Positions 18,320 to 26,522 of a DNA stretch of 27,987 bases are shown piece after piece. Position numbers and translations under genes: made by a program. Below the pieces are notes generated by a model. It saw only the letters and a list, made by a program, of their open reading frames with translations. It was not told where the DNA came from and did no database searches. The DNA is from Chara braunii (taxonomy: Eukaryota > Streptophyta > Charophyceae > Charales > Characeae): positions 4,240 through 32,226 of the forward strand of contig BFEA01000550.1 of NCBI GenBank assembly GCA_003427395.1, given 5' to 3'. Numbering within the stretch: position 1 is the first letter of the stretch; each line of letters starts with the position of its first letter.

Positions 18320-18800
18320 TACTTCGATATTAATTTTCCCAACCCCTTGTGGGGTGGGGAAATTCTGTCTAAAATTTTCAAAATCAATTTATGATTTAGT
18401 TATATTTTGTTATGTTTTTTCCCGACCACTAGTGGGGTGGGGAATTTCTATCAAAAAGTTTCAAACTTAATTTCTAATTCAATTATATTATGTTATGTTT
18501 TTTCCCGACCCCTAGCGGGGTGGGGAAATTATGTCAAAATTTTCCGAAATTAATTTCTGATTCAGTTGTATTTTGTTTCGGTTTTTCTCGACCCCTAATG
18601 GGGTGGGGAAATTCTGTCAAACTTTTTGAAATTAAATTCAGATTCAGTTACGTTCTGTTTTTTTTTTCCTGACCCCTAGTGGGGTGGGCAACTCTGCTGA
18701 AATTTTCAACTTTTAATTTATGAATTTGTTAAAATCGGTTATTAATTTTTCCAACCCTAAGGCGGTGGGAGATTTTGATCAAAATTTTGACAGATTTAAA
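18320..18800. repeat. R4 array: six copies of an ~82-bp unit with a hairpin core
   Basis: GGGGTGGGG-type landmarks fall at 18351, 18434, 18517, 18600, 18681 and 18761, giving intervals of 83, 83, 83, 81 and 80 bp. Each unit has a T-run, CCCGACCCCTAGTGGGGTGGGG-like core (ACCCC/GGGGT stem with a TAGT-like loop), AAATTCTGTCAAAATTTTC, then an AT-rich filler ending in TTCAGTTATATTTTGTT. The last unit is most decayed (CCCTAAGGCGGT). Period drift at one end suggests old, no longer homogenised copies. Confidence 0.92.
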
Positions 18801-19239
18801 CTAGTAAAATTTTATGGTTAACGGGAGGTTCAATACGAACTATTACAACCCTTATCGAAAAAATAAAAATAAAACATCTTCTAGTTATTAAAATATAAGT
18901 TTTAAAAGCTAAAAAAAACTTTAAATATTGTATATTATGCAAGGAAAATGAGCGATAGCGAACCTCAGAAAACAAACAACATCATACACATGGGACCAGA
19001 TAGTCATGACCTCGAACCAATAGCAGAATTGCATCACGAGTTAAAAAACACAGGAAAAGCCCATAATTGACAATGCTTGAATAGTCTCATCATCATCAAC
19101 GAAGAACCAATGTCGATATCGTATCTGGCGCCCAGACTACAAATGGCAGATCCTATCTAGCCTAACCTACAATGTCGCTGATGACGTCAACAACTCCCCG
19201 ACATACGAGCAGAACTTGACCAATGCCGTACGCTTCAAG
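18801..19239. other. No gene recognised; AT-rich then neutral
   Basis: 18801-18950 is AT-rich and has no open frame of note. 19000-19240 may include the inner part of the minus-strand LTR, whose 3' limit I cannot place. Confidence 0.4.
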
Positions 19240-19846
19240 CACCGGGTACGTCTCTCGTATCACTCACAACCTCGTTCCCCAACTCACAGATGCCGCATGC
19301 ACCCAAGGACCACCCTGCGTCCCATCCAGCATATAGCAGCGCAGCTCGGCTATGGCGGCCTGCTCCTTCCAGCTCGCCTGTGAGCGCGTGAGCGCTGGCC
19401 AGCGTTAGCGCAACATGCAGCCAGTGCCCGAATGTTGAATGCGTGGGCAGGCACTTTCCTAAATGGAAGTGGCCTGCCTGCTTGCGTGCAACTTGGCTGT
19501 GCTGGGCCCCTGCCCAGAAGCTTCCGGTAGGCCCACAGTGGCTGAGCCCCAGTCCAAACAAATCAGGCCCTGGGCCTGTGGTGTTTGCCCGTATCCAACT
19601 GCCCGCGGCCTGTGTTCGGTCCATGTTGCGAATCTGGCCCACAGCCTGCCTCAGTTACATTTGAAAGAGGCAGCCTGGGCCTAGGTGCTCTCAACCAACT
19701 AGCGCTGCGCAACTGCCTGAATTTCCCCAGTTGCATGGTGACCCCAAAAATGGCCTGTAGGCCTCGGTCGAGCCTGCCTTCACTTAGGGCTGCCGACTGT
19801 GCTGAAAATAGGGCCCAGTAGGCGTATTGAGGCCTTGTGCCTCACA
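19240..19846 (-). mobile_element. 3' LTR of the minus-strand Ty3/gypsy fragment
   Basis: On the minus strand the sequence after the polypurine tract starts TGTGAGGCACAAGGCC, the usual TG start, and includes CCTAAGTGAAGGCAGGCT. The plus-strand LTR starting at 23433 has the matching TGTGAGGATC start and CTTAAGTGAAGGCGGGCT, so they belong to one diverged family. Further on, CATTCGGGCACT near 19430 matches GATTCGGGCACT near 23819. A TATA-like CTATATGCTGG lies near 19327-19337. The 3' limit is uncertain and could reach about 19140. Confidence 0.65.
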
Positions 19847-19861
19847 TTCCCCCCTCCATAC
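19847..19861 (-). other. Polypurine tract of the minus-strand element
   Basis: Minus-strand TATGGAGGGGGGAA lies immediately before the LTR start TGTGAG. This is the place and composition expected for the plus-strand priming site of an LTR retrotransposon. Confidence 0.75.
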
Positions 19862-19882
19862 TTCGCTAGTCCTATGAGACGT

Positions 19883-20999
19883 TCAGTCTTCAATAATCTG
19901 ACGCTTTCCCTTCTGCAGAGACTTTTCATATTGGGCCACAACTTGAGGAGCGGTCTGCATCAGTTCCTCCTTGGAAAACCATCGATCCTCCTTTGGATCA
20001 GTATGATGTCTGAATCGAACCCGTGGTTTTCGAGGACGTCCCCTGCCTGTCGGTCTTGGAACTGGCATTTCCTTGTGGTCAACGATGTCGTCGATGTCGA
20101 CCTCTCCATCCATGGTTGGGGGCAGCATTGAGCGACGAGAGGGAAACTGATCTGTTTCCTTGGAAGGTGCCAGTTTGGAAGCGTGAAATACAGGGTAGGT
20201 AAGTAAGTGACCAGGAATGCAAATAACATATGACGGCCCATCCGGTTCATCCCCAACAACATCTAGGACCTCCCATGGTCCAAAGTACTGTGGCATGAGC
20301 TTGCGGGAGATCCCATGCTCCTGTCCCAGTTCTGAGGACTTAACCCATACTCTCTCTCCTACCTGAAACGTAGAAGGGCGGCAATGCTTGTTCTCAAATT
20401 CTATCATCGCCACCTGAGCCTTATGCATTTGTTCAACAGCCTGTTGCATCAGACGCTCATAACGATAAGCAAATTCTAAGGTTCCTGGTGCAGCAGAAGG
20501 TTGGTTCTCAGGTAGTAAGAAATCTAAGGGCAGTCTGGGCTTGAAGGTCAATAGCAGACTGTTCGGGCTCACTCCCGTTGCGCTGTGCACAATGTTATTG
20601 TACAGGCTGGCGATGAGAGCAAGTTTCTCATCCCAGTCTACCTGATTAGGCTTGATGTAGTGCCTCAGCAGGTGTTGTACAACGCGGCTCAACTGCTCTG
20701 CTTGCCCATTCGCCTCTAGATGATTCCCTGATGTCATCTGCAACTGCGTTCCCTGTTCTGCAGCTGCGACTTTCCACAGTTCACTAGTGAATCGCACATC
20801 ACGGTCACTGACTATAGATTTTGGCAGTCCAAAATCTCTGACCCAGTCATCTTTGAACAGCTTAATTACGTACTCAGTCTTAGCTGTCGCAGGCATCGCG
20901 ACTAACCCACGTACTTACTAAATCTATCCACAATGATGTAGACATAGTGCATTCTACTCTTGCTGGTGACTAGCGTATCCATGAAGTCCATGCTAGGGC
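19883..20999 (-). pseudogene. Ty3/gypsy integrase, GPY/F and chromodomain-like tail, 5'-truncated
   Basis: Integrase would join the element's cDNA to host DNA in the nucleus. The first part of the catalytic core (SMDFMDTL with the first Asp, then IIVDRFSKY) lies at about 20999-20910 and is cut by a frame change next to a stop near 20900. A long open frame of 337 codons (20896-19883) continues: WVRDFGLPKSIVSDRDVRF with the second Asp, NGQAEQ with the Glu, a basic/Gln-rich linker, GERVWVKSSELG, the GPY/F module (MPQYFGPWEVLDVVGDEPDG), FHASKLAP, and a tail VRFRHHTDPKEDRWFSKEEL that looks like a degenerate chromodomain. The D-D-E residues are present. RT, RNase H and the zinc-binding domain are missing, and the fragment ends abruptly near 21000, back to back with a plus-strand fragment. 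Related to the copy at 21860-23420. Confidence 0.9.
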
Positions 21000-21009
21000 T
21001 CCTAAAACA

Positions 21010-21427
21010 ACACTAGTACAAGGTGAACTTGGAAAAATGCGAGTTTGGTTGTACCAAGATCTTATATTTGGGTCATGAGATTTGCGGATGCGTGACTGAC
21101 CCAGACGCATGAGCGAGGGGAAGAAGTTGAGGTGGATCGAGTACATGAGCAAAACGATTCATCTAAAAAACTAGCTAAGTCTACTCATGAGCGAGATCTC
21201 ATGCCCTCTATAGAGCGCTGGTTCACTGGAGGCATTACCTCCTAGGGCGATTCTTCTATTGTGAGATCTGACCATGAGACCCTGGATTAAGACACAACCC
21301 GTGCTCTCCGATGCACTCAAGAGGTGGATTGAAGTCGTAGATATGTATGACTTAGCTCAACCCTCTGAAGGGAGAGTACAACAAGGTGGCTGATGCACTT
21401 TCACGCAAAGCAGACTATCTGGCGTGT
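21010..21427 (+). pseudogene. Ty3/gypsy RT C-terminus and RNase H remnant
   Basis: LEKCEFGCTKILYLGHEICG (about 21030-21090) is the end of a gypsy-type reverse transcriptase palm/thumb. About 130 bp further on, scattered frames give WRHYLLGRF, VRSDHETL, RWIEVVDMY and finally KGEYNKVADALSRKADY (about 21370-21420), all RNase H landmarks including the Asp in ADALSRK. The frame changes several times and stops intervene, so this is a badly decayed remnant. The YxDD-containing part of RT is absent; the similarity starts abruptly at the inverted junction near 21000. Confidence 0.85.
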
Positions 21428-21584
21428 TAGTGACCGAGTGTGGGATTTCTGATGATGTGGTGGAAGCATATCGAGAGGACCCTGTCATGTCTGAGATCAT
21501 GTGCCAACTCGAGGATAAGGCCACATTTAATGAGTTTGTGCTGGTTGTGAACGTTTATGTATTCCGTTTAGACTCTCTAGGGAG
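21428..21584 (+). pseudogene. Spacer between RNase H and integrase zinc domain
   Basis: A short frame (CGISDDVVEAYREDPVM style) occupies the position of the linker that follows RNase H in gypsy polyproteins. No domain is recognisable, but its place between two identified pol pieces supports common origin. Confidence 0.5.
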
Positions 21585-21680
21585 GCTTTGCGTAGTCTAT
21601 TTTTAGGTGAGTGCCAAGACGCAACCGGACATTTTGGCTATAAAACGACAACTGCAAACTTAGTGCAGAAATTCTGGTGG
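21585..21680 (+). pseudogene. Integrase zinc-binding (HHCC) domain, truncated
   Basis: LRSLFLGECQDATGHFGYKT followed by TTANLVQKFWW matches the N-terminal part of the gypsy HHCC module, where the second His sits in GHFG; the usual first His is Gln here (CQD for CHD). The two cysteines that should follow are missing, because at FWW the sequence jumps into a GPY/F copy at the shared string TGGTGGCATCC. Confidence 0.8.
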
Positions 21681-21833
21681 CATCCGAGAATAGGCACAAT
21701 CGGCCATCTGCATTTCAGGTAGGTGAACGAGTCTGGGTTAAGTCGTCTGAGTTGGGACAGGAGTTGGGAATCTCTTGTACACTGATGCCACAGTACTTTG
21801 GATCCTGGGAAGTTATGGATATAGTCAGCGTGA
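21676..21833 (+). pseudogene. Displaced extra copy of the integrase GPY/F segment
   Basis: About 150 bp nearly identical to 22498-22650 and 22930-23084, encoding NRH.RPSAFQVGERVWVKSS and LMPQYFGSWEV. This module normally follows the integrase core, but here it precedes it. It ends near 21830 where the integrase core begins. See the finding on three copies. Confidence 0.85.
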
Positions 21834-21859
21834 CAAACCATTGACCCAGGCACTGCTTG

Positions 21860-22690
21860 GGCTTCTCAAGCCCTTGCCTATCCTTGCAGGCCCTGGTCAG
21901 AGTGTGTCCATGGACATCATGGATACTCTCGTAACCAGCAAGAGCGAAAAATGTCACATCTTCATCATTGTGGACAGATTTGGCAAGTATGCCAGACCGA
22001 TCGCTATGCCAAAGAAGACCTGGACTGACCATGTAATCAAACTGTTTATGAATAACTGGGTACGCGATTTTGGTCTCCCGAAGTCGATTGTTAGTGATTG
22101 GGATGTCAAATTCACTAGCGAGTTGTGGCAGAGTACAACCCAGCAGATGGGAACTCGGCTGCGAATGACATCCGGCAATCACCCAGAGTCAAATGATCAA
22201 GCTGAGCAGAAGAACCGGGTAGTGCAGCACCTGCTTCGCCATTACATTAAGCCAACCCGGATGACTAGGATGAGAAGTTACCTCTCATCGCCAGTTTGTA
22301 CAATAACGCTGTGCACAACACTACCGGCTTGACTCCCAACCAGCTGCACCTTGGTTGGAAGCCCAGATCTGCTCTTGACTTTTCGCTGCCCGAGAATCAG
22401 CCAACTGCAGCGCCAGGCAGCATAGAGCTTGCTTTCAAGTACGAAGAACTGCTGCAGCAGGCTGTTGAGCATAATAAAAAAAGTCCCAGGATGCCATGGT
22501 GGCATCCGAGAATAGGCACAGTCGGCCATCTGCATTTCAGGTAGGTGAACGAGTCTGGGTTAAGTCATCTGAGTTGGGACAGGAGTTGGGAATCTCTTGT
22601 ACACTGATGCCACAGTACTTCGGATCCTGGGAAGTTCTGGATATAGTAGGAGATGAACCATGGCCCATCAGTCATTTGCATCCCTAGTCA
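21860..22690 (+). pseudogene. Ty3/gypsy integrase core with GPY/F module
   Basis: SMDIMDTLVTSKSEKCHIFI carries the first catalytic Asp, then IIVDRFGKYARPIAMPKK, WVRDFGLPKSIVSDWDVKF with the second Asp (Arg to Trp beside it) and SNDQAEQKNRVVQHLLRHY with the Glu. One frame is open from 21775 to 22332. A frameshift near 22290-22330 moves to YNNAVHNTTGLTPNQLHLGW..FSLPENQPTAAPGS (to 22544), and another near 22500-22540 moves to the GPY/F frame (to 22687). The residues needed for catalysis are kept, but the reading frame is broken. It is the plus-strand relative of the 19883-20999 fragment. Confidence 0.9.
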
Positions 22691-23255
22691 CCTCCACACA
22701 CACCCTGTTTTTCATGCATCCAAACTGGCACCTCTCGCTGAAACTAATCAGTTCCCCTCCAGGCGATCAATGCTGCCCCCAACCACATTGATGACATTGT
22801 TGAGCACAAGCTGATGCCTACACCCAAGCCTCCAGGCAACTGCAGCTCCAGGAAGCATAGAGTTTGCTGTCAAGTACGAAAACTACTGCAGCAGGCTGCT
22901 GAGCACACAAAAAAGGTCCCAGGATGCCACAGTGGCATTCGAGAATAGGCACAGACGACCATCTGCATTTCAGGTAGGTGAACGAGTCTGCGTTAAGTCA
23001 TCTCAGCTGGGACAGGAGTTGGGAATCTCTTGTAAACTGATGCGAAAGTACTTCGGATCCTGGGAAGTTCTGGATATGGTAGGAGATAAACCAGCTGGTC
23101 CATCATGTCATTTGCATCCCTAGTCACCTCCACACACACCCTGCTTTTCATGCATCCAAACTGGCACCTTTCGCTGGAACCAACCATGCACGTACACATG
23201 GACATTGATGACATTGTTGAGCACAAGCTGATGCCTATGCCCAAGCCTCCAGGCA
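22402..23255 (+). repeat. 435-bp tandem duplication within integrase 3' part
   Basis: Copy A 22402-22836 and copy B 22837-23255 both run from CAACTGCAGC.CCAGG.AGCA through the GPY/F segment to GCACAAGCTGATGCC and CCAAGCCTCCAGGCA. Copy B is about 16 bp shorter because the AATCAGTTCCCC..CTGCCCCC part of A is replaced. The join is at CCAGGCA, present at both ends, which suggests unequal exchange or slippage at microhomology. Both copies have since collected separate substitutions. Confidence 0.9.
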
Positions 23256-23419
23256 GGCCCTCCAAAAGTGCGGTTCAAACATCATACTGATCCTAAAGAA
23301 GATCAGTGGTTCAGAAGAGAAGAGTTAATGAAGACTGCTCCCCAAATTATCTCAAGTTATGAAAGAAATTTGAAAGGGAAGCAGCCCGCTGTAGGACTTC
23401 TCAGGGGACTATCGGAGTA
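23255..23419 (+). pseudogene. Chromodomain-like C-terminal tail of the same pol
   Basis: VRFKHHTDPKEDQWFRREEL followed by MKTAPQIISSYERNLKG matches the tail of the minus-strand copy (VRFRHHTDPKEDRWFSKEEL). It ends at TAA (23418-23420), directly before the polypurine tract. Tails of this kind in chromoviruses are thought to guide integration to marked chromatin; the aromatic cage is not evident here. Confidence 0.85.
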
Positions 23420-23432
23420 AGGGAGGAGGGAG
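23419..23432 (+). other. Polypurine tract
   Basis: AAGGGAGGAGGGAG lies immediately 5' of the LTR start TGTGAGGATC and directly after the pol stop codon. Confidence 0.85.
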
Positions 23433-23850
23433 TGTGAGGATCATACCTGTGTAGAGCCCCTGGAACTGACGCGTGCCTGCCTTAAGTGAAGGCGGGCTGA
23501 GTCCCAATGAGCCCTGAATTCATCAATTTTTGCACACCTTGGTGGGCGCCAGACAGTTGCCACGCGTCAGTTGGTTACATCTGCCTTGCTCGTGAGAATC
23601 AGAAATATTTGCGAGCCTTCCAGGCTCTTGCAGCAATGTGATGGAAGCAGGGCACACCGCAAGTTTGTGCCTGGGTGGTTGGTCATGCCTAATCAATTCG
23701 GTCCCGGGCCACTGTCTGAACGAGCCTGGGTGCAATACAGGAAACTCGGTCCTGAAGGCAGACAGCAGTCAGCGCGCCTGCACGTTCGATACAGGAAAGC
23801 GTTGGGTGCCTTGGAGAGGATTCGGGCACTTGGGAGGTGCGAGCAGCAGC
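23433..23850 (+). mobile_element. Partial 3' LTR of the plus-strand element
   Basis: Starts TGTGAGGATCATACC right after the polypurine tract and shares CTTAAGTGAAGGCGGGCT and ATTCGGGCACTTGG with the minus-strand LTR. It is cut at 23850 by the start of the next element's LTR, so that element is probably nested in it. The rest of this LTR is not seen inside the window. Confidence 0.75.
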
Positions 23851-24479
23851 TGTGGCATACTACGCACCACACGGGCCCTGCAGGGCCCGTCCAGGCGGAC
23901 TAAGGGATAAGGGCCTTCAGGCCCTATGTCGTTTCAGCCTGAAAAGGAGGGCCAATGTTAGGCCCTCTTAAAGTCGACCCTTCCTGAAACATAGGCGCCA
24001 GACCAGGATCAGTGCAGGCCATTTTTAGGCCCATTTCAAGACCACCTTTTTTTGAAGTTGAACACCAGGGGCTGGCGCGATTCAGCATTGGCAATAGCAA
24101 TCTCCCAGCTGAGCCAGCACTATATATCGCTGGTCCGCCCAGGAGGCTGCAGTCAGGAGGCAGTCCATGAGGTAGTCTTCAGGATTCGGCAGCAGCAATC
24201 TTCGGAGCGCTGCAGTAGTAGTAGCTAGGAGTAGTCTTCAGCGCTGGGTGCTTAGAGTAGCGTTAGAGAGGGAGGAGAGTGGCGGAGGCCAGGGACTTAC
24301 CTGGAGCTTACCTGTGTCGCCATCGCTCCAGCTTCGTCTTCGAGGTACTTGCAGCAAGGCGCCACCTTCACGGGTTAGTACTAGCACCAGGAGAAAGACA
24401 GATAGTTCTTCTTCTTCCTCCTCCTCTGGTCCACCATCTCTCCCTCCCCCTCCAGCTACTTGACTTCTCAGTATCGACA
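23851..24479 (+). mobile_element. 5' LTR
   Basis: Runs from TGTGGCATAC to ..GTATCGACA, a TG..CA pair. Compared with the 3' LTR, the first ~170 aligned bases show six substitutions and two small indels by eye; a 26-bp segment near 24153-24178 is present only here. It holds a perfect 16-bp palindrome GGGCCCTGCAGGGCCC (23873-23888), a near-palindrome GGGCCTTCAGGCCC, and splice-like strings ACTTACCTGG and GCTTACCTGTG (24296-24314) read on the other strand as donors. Confidence 0.93.
24121..24127 (+). promoter_or_regulatory. TATA box candidate of the 5' LTR
   Basis: TATATAT in an otherwise GC-rich LTR, with an identical counterpart in the 3' LTR at 27570-27576. The position in the middle of the LTR fits a U3/R boundary upstream. 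No transcript start can be seen from sequence alone. Confidence 0.6.
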
Positions 24480-24511
24480 GAAAACGACAGAGAGAGAGAG
24501 GTTTTAAAAAA

Positions 24512-25242
24512 GGCTGGATTTGGCCTAACTCTTCTCCATACGACGCTCCCGTTCTCTTCGTCCGGAAGAAGAATAAGGACTTGTGGTTGTGCATCGATTA
24601 TCGCAAGCTCAACGCGCAAACCGTCAAGAACGGCGGCCCTCTTCTGCGCATTGACGACCTCCTCGAACAGCTGGGTCACGCAAATTTTATTTCCAAGCTT
24701 GACCTCAAATCGAGATATCACCAACTCGAGATCCGGCGGGAGGACGGCTACAAGACCGCGTTCAAGACGCGATATGGGCATTTCGAATAGCTGGTTATGC
24801 CTTTTGGCCTTACAAATTCCTCATCCACGTTCCAACCGGCTATGACGACGGAGTTCCGACACATGCTGGACATATTTGTACTCGTCTACCTCGACGATGT
24901 TTTGGTGTACAGCCAGAGTTTGGACGAGGATGTGGAGCACCTGCGCACCGTTTTGGAGCGGCTACGACAATCCAAGTACAAAGCCAACCGCGACAAATGT
25001 GAATTTGTGCGGCAGGAGCTTGAGTACTTCGGCCATTATGTGACGCCGCAAGGCATCCGTCCGCTCGCGGACAAGATTGAGGCCATCCATGTATGACCCG
25101 AGCCCACCAACACCACGGGCGTTCGCTCATTCGTGGGGTTGGCAGGCTACTACCAACGCTTCATCGTCGGGTACTCGAGGATTGCCACACCATTGACGAG
25201 ATTACAATCGCCAAAGGTGCCGTTTGTATTCGACGACGAAGT
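24512..25242 (+). pseudogene. Ty3/gypsy reverse transcriptase, N-truncated, with two stops
   Basis: Reverse transcriptase would copy the element RNA into DNA. Similarity begins at [14 protein letters not shown] (about 24525) and continues [28 protein letters not shown] with the first catalytic Asp, MPFGLTNSSSTFQ, the catalytic YLDD box (VYLDDVLVYS, about 24886-24915), KCEFVRQELEYFGHYV and VRSFVGLAGYYQRFIVGY. TAG at 24788 sits where relatives have Trp before LVMPFG, and TGA at 25094 where relatives have Trp before P.P (both expected from G to A changes). A frameshift near 25240 separates it from RNase H. About the first third of a normal RT is missing. Confidence 0.93.
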
Positions 25243-25992
25243 CAGTCATTCCAAGCACTCAAGACGACCATGCTCATGACACCTGTCCTTAGCATCTACG
25301 ACCCCACCTTGCCAACGAGAGTGACAACCGACGCCTCCAACTATGGTATTGGGGCAGTCCTGGAACAACATGACGGCGACGACTGGCATCCCGTGGAGTA
25401 CTTCAGCCACAAGGTGCCTCCCATCAACTCACCTGATGATGCAAGGAAGAAGGAGCTGCTCGCGTTCGTGATCGGTCTCAAGCGATGGCGGCACTTCCTC
25501 CTTGGGCATCGTAGGTTCACATGGATCATGGATAACAACCCATTGACCTACTGCAAGACGCAAGATACGGTGAGCAGCACTATCGGACGATGGATGTACT
25601 TCATCGACCAATTTGACTTCACACCGAAACATCTTGCCGGCCTCTCCAATCGAGCAGCAGACGCACTCTCGCGAAGACTCGATCTTTGCGCTATAACACA
25701 TCAAGCCTTCGCATTCGACGAGGAACTCCAGCGGCAGTTCATCCAGGGCTACCGGTCCGATCTGGATTTCGCACCGCCATATGCACAACTATCTTTGGAT
25801 CACCCGCCGGCCAACAATTATCGCATCGTCGACGGGTACTTGCTTCTCCACTCGCGAGGCAAGGACTTACTCTGCATACCACGAGACCGTCGTCTTCGGA
25901 CTCGCATTCTCGGCGAGTACCACGACTCGCGACTTCCCGGCCATTTCGGAGTCAATCGGACTACCGCACGACTTCGGCAACGATTCCGGTGA
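25243..25992 (+). pseudogene. RNase H domain and start of integrase zinc domain
   Basis: The frame ending at 25992 reads SFQALKTTMLMTPVL, then TDASNYGIGAVLEQHDG with the first Asp, KKELLAFVIGLKRWRHFLLG with the Glu, WIMDNNPLTY with an Asp, and NRAADALSRR with the last Asp, so the RNase H active-site residues are visible. After a linker it ends in LGEYHDSRLPGHFGVNRT, the two His of the HHCC module. The TGA at 25990-25992 replaces the Trp of the usual RFxWP motif; in the same frame CDSCKVC then supplies the two Cys pairs. Confidence 0.92.
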
Positions 25993-26522
25993 CCCGACGT
26001 CATCACCGATGTCACTCGGTATTGCGACTCTTGCAAAGTTTGCCGACAAAGCAAGCCCCGCAACCGAAACCCTACGGCGAGTTGCGCCCGTTGCCTATCC
26101 CGCGGGAACCCGGCCTCTCCATTGCTATGGACGTCAGCGGCCCGTTTCCCCGCGACTGCCTCGGGCACGGCGGCATCCTCAGAGTCGCTGACTTATTGAG
26201 TAAATACACGCGATTTTTTCCATGCCAGTACTACGCCACGGCTCCCGAGCTCGCATGACTCTTGCACACCAGCTGGATCTGCAGCCACAGTGTTTTGAAA
26301 GGTATCGTTAGCGTCTGCGACACTCGGTTCATGTCGGCATTTTGGATTTCTCTCATGAAGGAGTCCGACACCGAGATGAAACCAAGTTCGGCTCGACACC
26401 CACAAACGGACGGGCAAACGGAAAGAGCACATCAGACTCAAATGATGCTTCGTACGCTCATCCGTCCGGATCAAAAGGATTGAGTTGACCGCCTTCCTGA
26501 CATCGAGTTCGCCTACAACACT
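25993..26522 (+). pseudogene. Integrase zinc-finger cysteines and catalytic core, broken
   Basis: CDSCKVCRQSK (about 26019-26050) is followed by a one-base frame change near 26050. AMDVSGPFPRD carries the first Asp. TGA at 26256-26258 most likely replaces Arg CGA. The next part reads KGIVSVCDTRFMSAFW, where relatives have SDRD: the catalytic second Asp is Val and the neighbouring Arg is Cys. RHPQTDGQTERAHQTQ keeps the Glu. TGA at 26481-26483 stands where relatives have Trp (D-W-V-D). With two stops and a lost catalytic Asp, this integrase cannot be active. Confidence 0.92.

Noticed and set aside
24279-24845. 188-codon plus-strand frame across the 5' LTR and RT
   Set aside because: It overlaps the true RT frame and continues through LTR sequence, so it is a shadow frame.
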